Under the pieces are notes generated by a model, which was not told where the DNA came from, searched no databases, and was given only the letters and a program-made list of their open reading frames with translations. The translations under genes and the position numbers were made by a program. This document shows, in pieces, positions 1 through 11,000 of a stretch of 64,000 bases of DNA. Within the stretch, counting starts at the first letter, position 1, and each line of letters opens with the position of its first letter. This DNA is from Capitulum mitella (lineage: Eukaryota; Arthropoda; Thecostraca; Pollicipedomorpha; Pollicipedidae), in NCBI GenBank assembly GCA_030062745.1, contig CP099845.1, forward strand, positions 17,214,903-17,278,902, in the 5' to 3' direction.

Positions 1-2
1 TG

Positions 3-203
3 TTCCAAGCTGCCCGTTGCGTTGTCCATAGAGTGGCTGCAACCATACTGGAGGGAATCGCTATCGTATCGTACTGGCAGTCACTGTGCTCCTCGATCCG
101 GAGGGGGGAGATACGAAAACTGGAACAGGTCCGCCAGGAGTCCATGAAAACCCCTACCATCTTGAAGTTCTTGCTGTTCATTGCTCAGAAAGGGCCATGG
201 TGA
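3..203 (+). CDS. 3' end of an unrecognised gene entering from the left edge
   Basis: An open frame runs from the window edge to a TGA at 201-203, 67 codons including the stop. It encodes a hydrophobic stretch (VAATILEGIAIVSYW, about residues 11-25), a charged stretch (IRRGEIRKLEQVRQES) and a second hydrophobic run (ILKFLLFIAQ) just before the C-terminus KGPW. Codon use looks coding, and a polyadenylation hexamer lies 81 bases past the stop, as expected for a 3' terminal exon. I do not recognise the family. The alternating hydrophobic and basic segments would fit a membrane protein, but that is inference. The start lies outside the window. A chance open frame remains possible at this length. 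Confidence 0.42.
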   Translation, partial: FQAARCVVHRVAATILEGIAIVSYWQSLCSSIRRGEIRKLEQVRQESMKTPTILKFLLFIAQKGPW

Positions 204-283
204 CGTCCAGATCTCATCAGTCACCGCTACACTAAAAAAATTGGGGCTGCTGGCACGTACTGTAAACAAAATGAACAGAACAA

Positions 284-289
284 AATAAA
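284..289 (+). promoter_or_regulatory. candidate polyadenylation signal AATAAA
   Basis: AATAAA followed by an A-rich run, 81 bases after the stop of the partial gene at the left edge. Position and context fit a 3' UTR end, but AATAAA is common in such DNA. Confidence 0.35.
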
Positions 290-305
290 AAAAAAACAAA
301 GACGA

Positions 306-2860
306 ACAAAAAAGCCAGACTGCAGTCCACGAATTTTATCCCCAAAACAATTTTTTACGGATGGACTAAAGCAGCCCAGGGCCAACGGGGAAGCATGCAA
401 GGTATCCTACTGACCTCCATGCATTGTTTTTTTTGTGGCGGAGGGGGAAAGTGAAAAAAAACACAGACCTGGGACGCTGCAAGTTGTTTGCTCTAGCTCC
501 GACTCCACAGTCCTATTCTGCTTGGAGTTCCGGGCCCAGAAATCCGAATCTGGATTTCGCACCTAGTGAGTAATTGGCCCCAGGGCAGTCACCCCAAAGC
601 GATATCGTCGTCAACAGGCACGGATGCAGAAAGTCCAGAGATTAGTTCAGTAAACCTGGTGTCGGCTCTGTCGGTCTCCGACCACCACATGATTGTTCAA
701 TCCTCGCCAGAGCATTACTGGTGCAATTCCGTTGATATTTTCGCATGTGGCCGTAAAGCGCTTGTCCCGATCGCTCCGTTGTTTTATATTCCAGTTGTCT
801 CACCTACCTATCTGAACAGAAACTGCTGCCACAGTCCTAACCGGCAATAACTTTTGATCGACGTGACCGGTGGTTTTCAAATTTTGCGCATCATCATCTC
901 AAAGCCTGGCTTAGTTTTCCGTTATGTTTGAACACAATATATGTAGATATGGACATATATGTAATACATATATGGGCTTCTTATGATGTCAAACCTTTGT
1001 TCTCACCGTGAAGAACCCATGCATTCTCCGAAACAATTTAATCATCACCTTATAAGTAAAAATGTCATTACGGGCCTCAGCATAGAGGCTTCTAAATTAA
1101 GTGCTGAAAACTGGAAAAAGCCCAGCAAACAACGATACTTTCTAATAAGTTTTTTCCTGAGGCCATGCTAGCAGCTGAGCTGGCAGTGTTGACAGCTAAA
1201 GATAATCTAGTAGCCTCTCCGCCAGAGTACTGAAAATATTATCGTTAAGGTCAACGGCGAGGTCATTGTTTTTAAAATTATTATAAATCAGACTCAGGCA
1301 TTTACTTCAGACGACCGATTCGTTCGAAACTTATGTGAGAAAATGGATGTGACAACAGTTTCCGGTCAGATACTAAATACTTCTGTTCGTGTTGTTGAAC
1401 ACTTCAGGCCAGTACCCTGACGGACCACTGCCCTATGATCTCGTTTTGGAGAGCGTTTCATGCAGGAAACACGATTTAGGTCTGGTTGAAGTAAGCCAGT
1501 ATCTGTTATTTGGTCACCTTCAGCATTACATGGGGAGGGGGGAATTGGTACAAGCTAGAGCGACGAAACAAAAATAGTGATGTAGCTTGGTCTTTCAGCT
1601 ACACGATGATATCTCGTTCGAATCTTTTGGGCCACACAATAACATTACAGGCACTGTACGGACGACCTCAAGTTAGGTCACGTTAGTGGATCGAGGTTTT
1701 AATTGGATCCTACCGAGCGTAACTATTAGGGGCGTTTTAAAGAGCCGAAGACGATTTATACCTACACAAAGGACCCGAATTGCTGTTGTTATGCAAATAA
1801 ATGTCTCCGATTATATCATGACCCCTCCAGGGTCGGCAGAGCGTCAAAAAGGTTAATGGCCTCAGGTCGCGATTTTCACCTAGCATGGCTTTGATCCAAG
1901 TGAGTGCTCTAGTGCATATGTAACTGCGCAGTGCAGTTATTGTGCAGCTGTAACCTATCAATAATGGGTATGCGGTCCGAACCTTAACCAGCTTCTCCTA
2001 GGCATTATGCATTATGACGTAGGCCTTAAATATGTCTAAGGAATAGGTATCAAAGATGTCCGTCATACAAATGGATTTTAGACAAAAGGCGTTGAAGAAC
2101 ATTCACAATGCATGTTGGCCACGAAGGAGCGTTAAACGTTCGCGACTATGACGAAACTCCAGTCATACACATCAATGGCAATGGCTATGACTAGCGTTTC
2201 AAGTTCTTGACGCATTCTTTGAGGAAAAAAGCGCGGTTTCTGCTTTCATCATTGCCGGTGGCAACTGGTGTCACGATGATGCCGCATGATAGCGGCGCTG
2301 GTGCTGTGTGAACGTTCGTTTCCATGGAGCCGGCTCAAGAGCCCCTGTCACGCAGGCGTTGGTAGACAGTACATGTACTGCCGCCCGAGTCACCGTCATC
2401 TGGCTCGGTGGTTGGGGGCCACACTCTCCGCACAGCGTGCTGAGCATTGCACGAAATCTCGCTCTTCGCACACAACATCAGTTTCGGCACCTAGACCCAA
2501 TCCACAGATTCCAGCACCGGGCCGAGTCTGTCTTGGCACCGTACACCGTACACCGGCTGCGGCTCTGGCGCTGAAATCGCCAGAGCCAGTTTATCAGTCA
2601 GTTTACCCGATTTTGCCATTCTTTGCTGGCGTTACCCCCAACCAAAGAGCGATACAGAACATGGGGAATTCAGAGACCTTTTATCATTTTGATAACATCA
2701 CCATCATATTGTGCTATATTGTCGTGGTGATAACATCACCATAATATTGTCGTGCATGAATGTACTGGTGTCGAAAGCGACTGAGAGGAATTAACAAAAC
2801 GTTGAATTTCTGACGACCGTACTGGAATAGGTGATGGGAGCCCCGGACATCAGGAAGTCT
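306..2860. other. intergenic or intronic stretch without a recognised gene
   Basis: No recognised protein, RNA gene or high-copy repeat. The only coding-like piece is the splice-bounded frame at 1408-1490. A moderately GC-rich patch at 2270-2590 has overlapping open frames on both strands, without matching splice sites or recognisable protein. Confidence 0.5.
1408..1490 (+). CDS. candidate internal exon of an unknown gene
   Basis: Bounded by an acceptor (AACACTTCAG) and a donor (GAA|GTAAGC). The 83 bases read 2 + 27 codons with no stop, starting QYPDGPLPYDLVLES and ending LGLVE (phase 1 in, phase 0 out). The composition is protein-like, but I see no family. Its phases do not join it directly to the igloo-like exons downstream. 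It could be a chance splice-compatible frame. Confidence 0.25.
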
Positions 2861-2990
2861 TAGGCGGTAATGCGCCGAACGGCACACTTTGACGCCCTCC
2901 GTACGAAACACACAGTGGAGGAGTGTGCTGTAACATTTTTGAGGCCTCTTCACTTGACGGGCAGAGCGTGTATGTTTAGATGCCACTTAC

Positions 2991-3260
2991 TCTTCTCTGT
3001 AGCCTTGGCTGCCACGGGGGCCGGAGACCTTATGTACAATTGGGCCCAGCCCACAAATGGGGCGGGGGAGGCGAGCGGTCGTCTAATGGTCGACTGACGA
3101 TCCGGGCTCATTATTTTGGAGGGAGGGGCTCTGCGTGCAGGGCCGACCGCCGGGCGACGTCGCCGGTTCGCACGCGCCCGACCCGAATACCGGCCGATAC
3201 CGACGACCGCCCCCAGGCAGCCGACTGGGCTGGCCAGCCGACTGCACCCACCACTGCACA
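2991..3260. other. GC/CpG-rich patch with a possible minus-strand first exon
   Basis: High CpG density compared with the flanks. On the minus strand an ATG near 3106 opens a frame (MSPDRQSTIRRPLASP at its start) that runs to a good donor (GAAGA|GTAAGTGG) near 2991. The plus strand is also open here, so coding status is unclear. The patch may simply be the CpG-rich shoulder of the promoter candidate at 3.68 kb. Confidence 0.25.
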
Positions 3261-3678
3261 CTCACACATACAGACACGGATCATACAACTCAGCCAGGAA
3301 AGTGGGTAGACATGGAGCAACCTGGTGCGTAACGTGTGCTTTGCCTGCTCATGCATACACTGTCGAAAGGATCACGTCTCCTACACAGAAGAAAACATCT
3401 TACATTTCCGCGACGCATATGGAGATTTGTTGAACGTAAGATTACTTACATTGACTCTACGTATCATTTAATGACATTCGACCGCACTCGGTACCCTCGC
3501 CGCCTCTTGAAGTGAGCCGCCGCCGATGGGTGGTGCCTTGTGCGTAACGTCAGATACGGCCGACCAATCAGCGACAAGTAAGACGTCGGTCGACCGGTGC
3601 CTAGGAATGTTCGTCCCTTGATTGCGCGGGACCGCGAGCAGTCGAGTGATTGCTGAAGTGCTATAGAAGCTGAGTTTC

Positions 3679-3721
3679 TATATAATGCGCGAATGTACGG
3701 TGCAGGAAGTTCAGTTCAGTT
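3679..3721 (+). promoter_or_regulatory. candidate core promoter: TATA box and arthropod initiator
   Basis: TATATAA at 3679-3685 is followed 32-37 bases later by two overlapping TCAGTT motifs (3711-3716, 3716-3721), which match the arthropod initiator consensus. The upstream 600 bases are CpG-rich. The nearest downstream plus-strand gene is the igloo-like IQ gene (first seen exon at 7960), so this may be its promoter. No first exon with a matching phase is convincing; an ATG at 3760 opens only a short frame. Confidence 0.4.
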
Positions 3722-3959
3722 GCGCGCAGTAAACGGTACACGTTTAGTCTGGATTTCCGAATGAGCGAGGCAAGCGGAAGGCGGCGCGTAATGTTAATCA
3801 GAGTCACATCGCAGCGGAGGGATATCTTTGTTACACAGACGGCCTATCTTGAGCTGTACTGGAACGTGGAATGCCTTTGGAAAAATTATTTGTGATCAAG
3901 ATTAAATAACGGGAAACAAAACGGCAGTTTTGTAGTAATATGCTATGAAATGTACACAG

Positions 3960-6110
3960 GCGCTGATCCAAGGGGGAAGGCGGTGGGGGACGATCGCCAC
4001 CCTAAGGGTTGAGAAGGGGCCCCTTTCGGGCCGCTTCAAAGGGGCTCCTCTCAGATTCAAAAGGGGCCCCGAAGAGGCCCCGTATAAGCTTCACGGGGTC
4101 TCTTTTAAAACGTGACGGGTTGTTGACGCAGTCAGGGGGCCTCTGGGAGGGTTAGATGACCCCTGAGATGCATATTAGGGTTCTTGAAGTTCTCAAAGTG
4201 CCCCCGAGGCCACAACAGGGTCCCAACATGGCAGACTGTCCCTGAGACATTAAGAAGGGCCACGGGGCCCCTGAGACGGCCAAGGTGAGGACTGAGTCTC
4301 TAGGAGGGCATAGGGGCCGCTGGAATGGCATAGGGGCCCGAATGGATTTCACGGGCCTGTGTAACAAGCTGAAGGTTCATGATGCAGTCAGAGGGCCTCA
4401 GGGAGGGCTACTGAGACCCTGAGGCGGCAAGATGACCCCTAAGATGGAAAGAATGGCCCCTAAAACTCTTCAAGGGTCCCTAGGACTGCAAGAGGGGCCC
4501 CAACACGACAAAGGATCCACGAGACCACTTACAGAGATCCAAGCCCATAGAGGAACTTTAGTGGGCCTCCTGCCGGCCTTTTACACACCTAAAGACCTGT
4601 ACGGGGACCACCCGCCGGTCCGTAGGAATCCCTGCCGGCCGTGGGTCCTGCCAGCCTTCAGAGAACCCCTGCTGGCCTGTGAAAGGACCCCCTACTGTTC
4701 TTTGGGGACCTACCGGTCGGAAAGGCCTCCTGCTTGCCTGTAGCTGGCCCCTTGTGGGCATGAAGGGGCCCCTGTTGACATGCATGGGTGCTTGCCGCCG
4801 CCTTTAGGGCCTCCTGCTGATCTGTGGAGGTACCCCTGCTATGGGGCCCTGCCGTCCTGTAAGGGTCCCTTGCCGATCGGAAGGGCCCCTGCTTGCCTGT
4901 AGCTGGCCCCCTGTCAACATGAAATGCCCCTGCTAATATGCAGGGCCCCCTGCCTGCCTGTGGAGGGGCTCGCTTACGGCCTGTGGAGAGGCCTCCTGGC
5001 GGTCTTCAGAAAGACCCCTGACAGTTGACGGAGTTGACGGAGGCCCCCAACAAAAAAATTGGTTTTGGCGCGATCATCAACAGTCAGAGAAGCACCAGGC
5101 GGTTGAAACTAATAAAGTTTAACAAGGGCAGTGTCCATTGTCGTAAAATTTTCACTGACAGTTTTTACTCATGGGGCCGACTCATAGGATACGGGCTCAC
5201 CATTGGTCACGTACCCCCGAAATTATGGGCCGTCTATACTTCTTTGCGAGCCTCTTGTGAAGTGTCATGTTAACAGTTTTGTTCAGGGTGCCTACGTGAA
5301 GTGACGGGGTCCATCGCTGGGCGAGGACCCTCCCCCAAAATTTTTGGCTGGCTGCGCCCCTGCCCCCGAGTGTGTTAGGCGTGCTTCTGGCACAGAAAAT
5401 ACCCTGAGACTGCCAGAGAGGCCCATGAAACGCCAACAGAGGCCCCTGATACGGCTAAAGGGACCTTAAGACTGGCAGATATACCCCATTCAAAAGAGGA
5501 GTACTCCCGATTTAGCTGTGGAGACTACTGGAGACGTTCAGAGGGCCTTGACACTGTACAGGGGCCCTGAAATCGACAAAATGTCGTTTGTAAGTGCCAG
5601 AGGGCCCCTGAGACGGTAAAAAATGTTCCCAAGAGATGACAAGAGGGAAACCTAAAACAAGAGGGAGTCCACTGAAACAACCAGCGGGGTCCCTGAAATT
5701 ACCAAGCCTTGAGACATCCAGACAGTTCCTAAAACGGCCAAACTTCGTAGAGCATTGCCAGAGGCGCCTCTGACACGGTAGAGGGAGACTTAAAGATGGC
5801 TCTTGTTAATGCTTGAGGGGTTTCTTAGACGGCGAAAATTCCCCAGGGTGACAGGAGGAAAACCGAGATGGCTTCCGTGTCCGTGAAGTTGCCAGATGGT
5901 TCCATGACACTGACCGAGGTGTCCCTGAAATTACCAAAGAAGCGCTTGAGACGTCCCGAGGGACACGTGAAACTGTAAAAGGAACCCGAGACTGCTTGAG
6001 GGCCCTGACACGGCAGACGGATCGAGAACACCAAAAAGCTAGCAAAAATTTCCCCAGAAGCTACGAGCGTGCAGAGGGGCTTCTGGATCAGACACAGACA
6101 CGACATTTCA
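3960..6110. repeat. degenerate GC-rich satellite, about 20-25 bp units
   Basis: About 2.1 kb of diverged units built on themes such as AGGGGCCCCTGAGACGGC and CCCCTGCYGGCCTGT. Spacing is irregular and the consensus drifts along the array (GAGACGG-rich at both ends, CTGCCGGCC-rich at 4560-5000). Short open frames here are by-products. The same family in opposite orientation appears at 54.62-55.40 kb. Confidence 0.7.
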
Positions 6111-6118
6111 AGTAGAAA

Positions 6119-6399
6119 AAGGGACGCAGCCGCCTAAAATCCCGCCGTTGTTATGTTTCGGGCACTTTGTAAGGGAACAGAACGTAAAATTTTCTCAAAT
6201 GAGGTGACGCGCCTGAATTTTTTGGTTACTTGAGATGCCAAAAAAACGCAAAATTTTACGAAATATTTCAGCCTGGACCCTAGCAGACCAACGTTTTTTC
6301 CTATCTGAAGAGCGAAAAACGGGGAGATGTCCGGGAGTGGTGGCCCCGCGCTGACCACTCCCTCGTTACCCCCTTGGCGAAATCCTGGATCCGCTCCTG
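6119..6399 (-). mobile_element. non-autonomous DNA transposon, about 280 bp
   Basis: The minus strand begins CAGGAGCGGATCCAGG at 6399 and ends GGCTGCGTCCC near 6119. The imperfect terminal inverted repeats are of the hAT-like 'CAGnGGCGnAnCCAGG' kind common in invertebrate genomes. The flanks (AAGTAGAA on the left, AATGTAGAA on the right) look like a diverged 8-bp duplication. It has no coding capacity. Confidence 0.45.
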
Positions 6400-6969
6400 A
6401 ATGTAGAATGCATAACATGCATAGTGCAACAAAATATGCAATGAAAACCAATCCTGGTAACTGAAAACTTGTTCGCAATATATTTCCCGGCCTTACTGCA
6501 AGGTGTTTTCACTTGATACCAACCATCTGGCTCGGCACTGGTGCCAATTTGTCACCTAGTTGACGGCGCGCCGATGAGCAGTCGTCACGGCTGTTTCTTT
6601 ATCCGGATTGAGGTGACACTGGCCACAGGCAGCCTTGAGTCGGTCGGCTTACCACAGAGATCTTCGGTCGAACGACGTAATTAATCATTCACTGCGAATT
6701 TGCGGTGCTGAGACGTTTGTCTGTTGTCTTCAAATCGTCATAAAAGTATCAAAAGTAGTTAAAACAAGACAATGGCTAGACTGTCGGGCATATCAGAGTC
6801 AAGACGAGCAGCGAAAAGCATAAAAAGGCAAACACGCTTAGAACTTAGATCATGGGGCAACGGGTAGGTGACCTGGCAGCAAACATCGGACAGGCATAGA
6901 ATACCTAATTCTACGCCTTATAGTTCTTGTCTTACGAAGTGAACCTTGCCCAGCTCTTTCATCGTCATC

Positions 6970-7238
6970 CAGACACGAAGCCAGGATTTTCCTCTGGGAA
7001 GGAAGCAAATGTCAAAGTTTGTCGTATGCCACATGCATATGATGAAATTTGTCGGGAAATGCAGCAATTTTATGAAATTTGCCTCGTATCGAACGGTTAG
7101 GAAAACATATAATGTTTGCTTTTGCAACATACATACGATAATTATTAAGTACTTCTGCGAAATCGTTATATATCTAGTGTAGACTGCTTGGCCCAGAGGG
7201 CCATGACCCCCATGGCTCCCCCCTTGGTTACGTGCCTG
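6970..7238 (+). mobile_element. hAT-type MITE, copy 1, with perfect 8-bp target duplication
   Basis: A 269-bp element starting CAGACACGAAGCCAGG and ending GGTTACGTGCCTG, inverted with respect to each other. It is flanked on both sides by TCGTCATC (6962-6969 and 7239-7246). A subterminal palindrome around TTTGTCGTATGCC and an inner TTTGCTTTTGCAACATAC block are shared with the copies at 15.4, 43.3 and 57.1 kb. An 8-bp duplication and CAG..CTG termini point to hAT mobilisation. It encodes no protein. Confidence 0.85.
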
Positions 7239-7959
7239 TCGTCATCGGCAGTGCGTGTAACATGTCGACAGAGAGCACAGGCTATACTGTGCTTTGCCTG
7301 AACCCAAACCGGCGTGAGTGAATACAAGAGGAGAACGGTGGTTCCTAGTGCTGTACATTCGAGTCGTTCTCGCGGTACACTTCAAAGACTTTGCAGTGTA
7401 TTGGTTGGTGGGTTGCCTGAATCGCCGAATGAATAAAACGCAGTCTGAAATCAATGATTTAGCTAAATGGCATCTGTCCTAACGGAAGACGATCGGCGCT
7501 TACGTGCTGGTGCCTGCGTGTCCTGGTGGCTACACGGACCACGAACCTGATGGTCCTGTCCGCCAGTTGGTGCACTGCCTGTGTCGATGAAACTCATCCC
7601 GGCACAGAATAGAACAAGACAGTTTAGATGCATCTCAGTGATGTTGGGAAGAATGACGCGCTGTTTCCTGAAGGGTGTTAAGGCTTACATGGCACCGATG
7701 CACCACCCGGCTTGATTGCTGTCTTGTCTGGCTTTTTATCCAAGACGACGACGAAGGCCGATTCTTCCATCTGCTCTTTTTTCCCTCGGGATTTACGTAG
7801 CAGTTTGCCGTCTTTTCAAGGATGATTTTCCCCAAAAATTATTAATTTCGTTTGGATGGGTTTACTGTTAGCCTACTGGAAACCAGCGATGGCGGTGGGA
7901 TGTCTGAAACTTCGGTCTGAAGCCCCATCTGACTGGATGGCGTCTGATGCTGCCATCAG

Positions 7960-8094
7960 AACTTGAGGACGATCCGGAACTGAACGCTGCCGCCACAAAG
8001 ATCCAGGCCACTTTCCGAGGACACCAGGTGCGGAAACAACAGGCCGACCAGAAAATGGCGTCTCCCGTCGACGATATCGACCTCAACGATCCAG
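7960..8094 (+). CDS. igl: igloo-like gene, exon with IQ motif 1
   Basis: Acceptor GCCATCAG before 7960; donor CCAG|GTCAGC after 8094. 135 bases, phase 1 in and out. Encodes LEDDPELN, IQ1 and the linker VDDIDLNDP. An upstream in-frame ATG at 7947 makes an alternative start inside this exon conceivable. Confidence 0.8.
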
Positions 8095-11000
8095 GTCAGC
8101 TATTGCCTGCCCGGATGCAATCTGCGTGTCGGTTTTATTCGGCGCATTTTCCTGGCATTTGGGGTTTGCCAGCCAGTGGTTCAGGACTTCGGGTCTGGTA
8201 TTCCACATACGCCTTTCAGACTGATGGTACACCATGAGCTACCGGTTCCAAATGGCGTAACGATTTTCGAAGGTCAGGGTTACCTATTTGCAGGCAGCTG
8301 TAGTTTTGGGCAGATAGCCCAAAGCTTTTGCGTTGCTAGATCACAATATGTTGATTTGTTTTTCATTGTGAAGTGCACGAGAGACGTGGCTGGCCGCGAC
8401 ACCGGGCGGGGCATTGACGGGGACTCTCAGTGCGCAGGACGTATCCCCCCGGCCCGCCGCAGCGGTCCATTAGTTTTTCATCACACGCCCGGCGGCGTTT
8501 GCTCCTGGGATGAGCCTCCGTTCCAAGAGTGGCCTGCGCGCCTGCCCCGTAGCGCGATGTTGATTTGATCAGCCGTAATGCGGCGCCGAGCGACCGGGGG
8601 GCTGGCTCGCTCGCGGAGAGGGAGAGACGGACGCTGCCCCGGCTGCAGGTGACGACCGGGTCCGGACACCAGCAGCCGGCCTGTAAATCCCAGCCACCCC
8701 TCGAATCGCACACGCGCTCTTAGGCAGACGCAGGAGAAGCGGCGTGACGTTTCTAGTTGCCCCAAGGCAGTCTTTGAGGAGTGAGGCGTTTACTTTTCCT
8801 TGTTTTGCGAGCATTTATTCATTTTCCCTGCGCATCCGTGTTCTGCCCGCTTATTCCATTTATGTTATCTAATAACTAGGCATTGCTATGGGTTAGAATT
8901 CGGAGCAATGCCGTTGAATAACAAAAGGGGGAATGGGATGTGCTGTTGCAGAAGAAGACGACGTTAGGAATTTATTTTGGTCAAATGATCGTGAATTCAT
9001 TAAGACTAGGAGTTTGATAAATGTATTAGACGGCACATGATATTTATGTTTGCAAATATTTTTCAGCTTTCCAAAACCAAGCTTTTAGACGCTCCATAAG
9101 CCTCAAATAGTTATTTCCGTTATATTTTTGGAACGCATATCAGCGTCGGGGAAAGGAGGAAGCTATAGCAAATGTTTACCGTGTGTCGGAATAAGTCGTA
9201 TTCAGCACGACTGCTAGCACCAGTAGGCACCGCATGGGCGGAGGAACGATGACCCATGAACCCCAATTTCTTCGGGAATTTAGCATTAGGCCTGTGGGAA
9301 GAATGTCTTTGTCCCCCCCCTCCACCTTTTTACGATGTTCCTACGCCCATAGTTTGTCACAAGCGTGAAATCTCCCTTCAGATCTACTCCGACTAGTTGC
9401 GACGGTGGACGTTTAACAGATGCAGGTCCTAGGGAAGGGGAATCTGATCATATACGAGGGTCTGAAATCGTCTGGACTTTTGCGTAATACATTTTTTAAG
9501 TTATTTTTACTGGTGGGCATTTAAAGAAAAAGATACTTAACGTTATGGTGCTTGGGTGTAAAGAAAGGGGACTTCTGAGCAGCGAAAGCCAGAGGGTAGG
9601 GCAAGCCAGAGGGCGAGGAATGGCTGAGGGCAAGGGAATACAGAAGCCATGGGAAGGCAGAGGGCAAGGGAATACAGAAGCCATGGGAAGGCAGAGGGCA
9701 AGGGAATACAGAAACCATGGGAAGGCAGAGGGCAAGGAAATACAGAAGCCATGGGAAGGCAGAGGGCAAGGGAATACAGAAACCATGGGAAGGCAGAGGA
9801 CAAGGAAATACAGAAGCCATGGGAAGGCAGAGGGCAGGGCAAAGCAGAGGGCAAGGAAAAGCAGAGGGCAGGGAAAGGCAGAGGAGAGGGTAAAGTAGAA
9901 GACAAGATAAAGCAAGAGAAGAGGGTAGGGAAATGCAGAAGACAGGAGAATGCAGAGGGCATACCAAAGGGGCGTCAGAGGGCAAAGAACATGACAAGGC
10001 GAAGATAAGGGCGGGGAAAATGGCAAAGCAGGGCAACGGACCAGGTAAAGGGCAGAGAGACACCGGGGAAGATAGGAACGTAGAGGGAAAACACACAGTG
10101 GGGCAGCGAACCGATAATTTTGGCATGTTTTAATGCCTAGAAAGTAAATTCGAATACTGACAACCCCAAAAGATATATTTTACTGGTGGGCACTGGACGG
10201 ATGATTGTTGGGCATAGGCTGAGGACCATTGGACAAACTGTCCACCAATCAGCATGTTAAAAGATGCTCTGCTGTTGTGGCCCTGTCGTCCACAGGGCAG
10301 CATTCTCCAAGCACACCGATTGTTGTGGTCCTTCCCTGCAAACACAATGTCCTTCATCCAAACCGGCTGTTGACCTGCCGTGCAGCGTCCAGCATTCTCC
10401 AATCACGAGACTGCTGTGATTCTTGTTCGCAGGATTGAGCTCTGTCGTGGCTCCAGTCCGCTGAGCTGAACGTTGTTGTGGTCCTGGTCTATAGCTTTGA
10501 GCGTTGTTGTAGTCCTCCTGCACAGAAGTGAGCTTTGTTGTGGTTCATGCCCGCAGATCTGAACGTTATTGTGGTCCTGGTCTGCAGAATTTAGCGTCGA
10601 TGTGGTCCTGCTCCGCAGAGGTGAGCTTTGCTGTGGTCTCGATCCGCAGAGTTGAGTGCCGCGGCGACGAAAATCCAGGCGACATTCCGCGGCCACCGCA
10701 TAAGAAAGGAAGACGTGGTTCAGAAGCGAGAGCAGGAGCTAAATGAACAGATGGAGAAGCTACACACCGATGTGAGACCCTGAGAAAGGGAGCACCCTGC
10801 GCGCCGTTTTGCGTAGTGTTGCATGGAGTCTGCAGTACATTATTATTGGGTATGTACTTGTTTTACTGTAGTGTAGCATGTAGTTGGTGACGAATGTCTG
10901 ATCGGCGCTGCGTTTTTCAAAGATGACATTTTTAAATGCAAATAATGGACATGTATACCTTTTATGACTGTTACCACGGTGTGCGGTGCGGCAGGTCATG

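Noticed and set aside
2286-2744. 152-codon plus-strand frame
   Set aside because: Overlaps other open frames on both strands, shows no recognisable protein and runs into simple ATCACCATCATATTG repeats.
3391-3435. 45-base splice-bounded frame ENILHFRDAYGDLLN
   Set aside because: Too short to support alone; other frames in the same interval are open and no partner exon has matching phase.
9496-10126. Up to 201-residue Leu/Pro/Cys-rich minus-strand proteins
   Set aside because: They arise from the polypurine 34-bp array, which leaves all frames open; no splice or start context.
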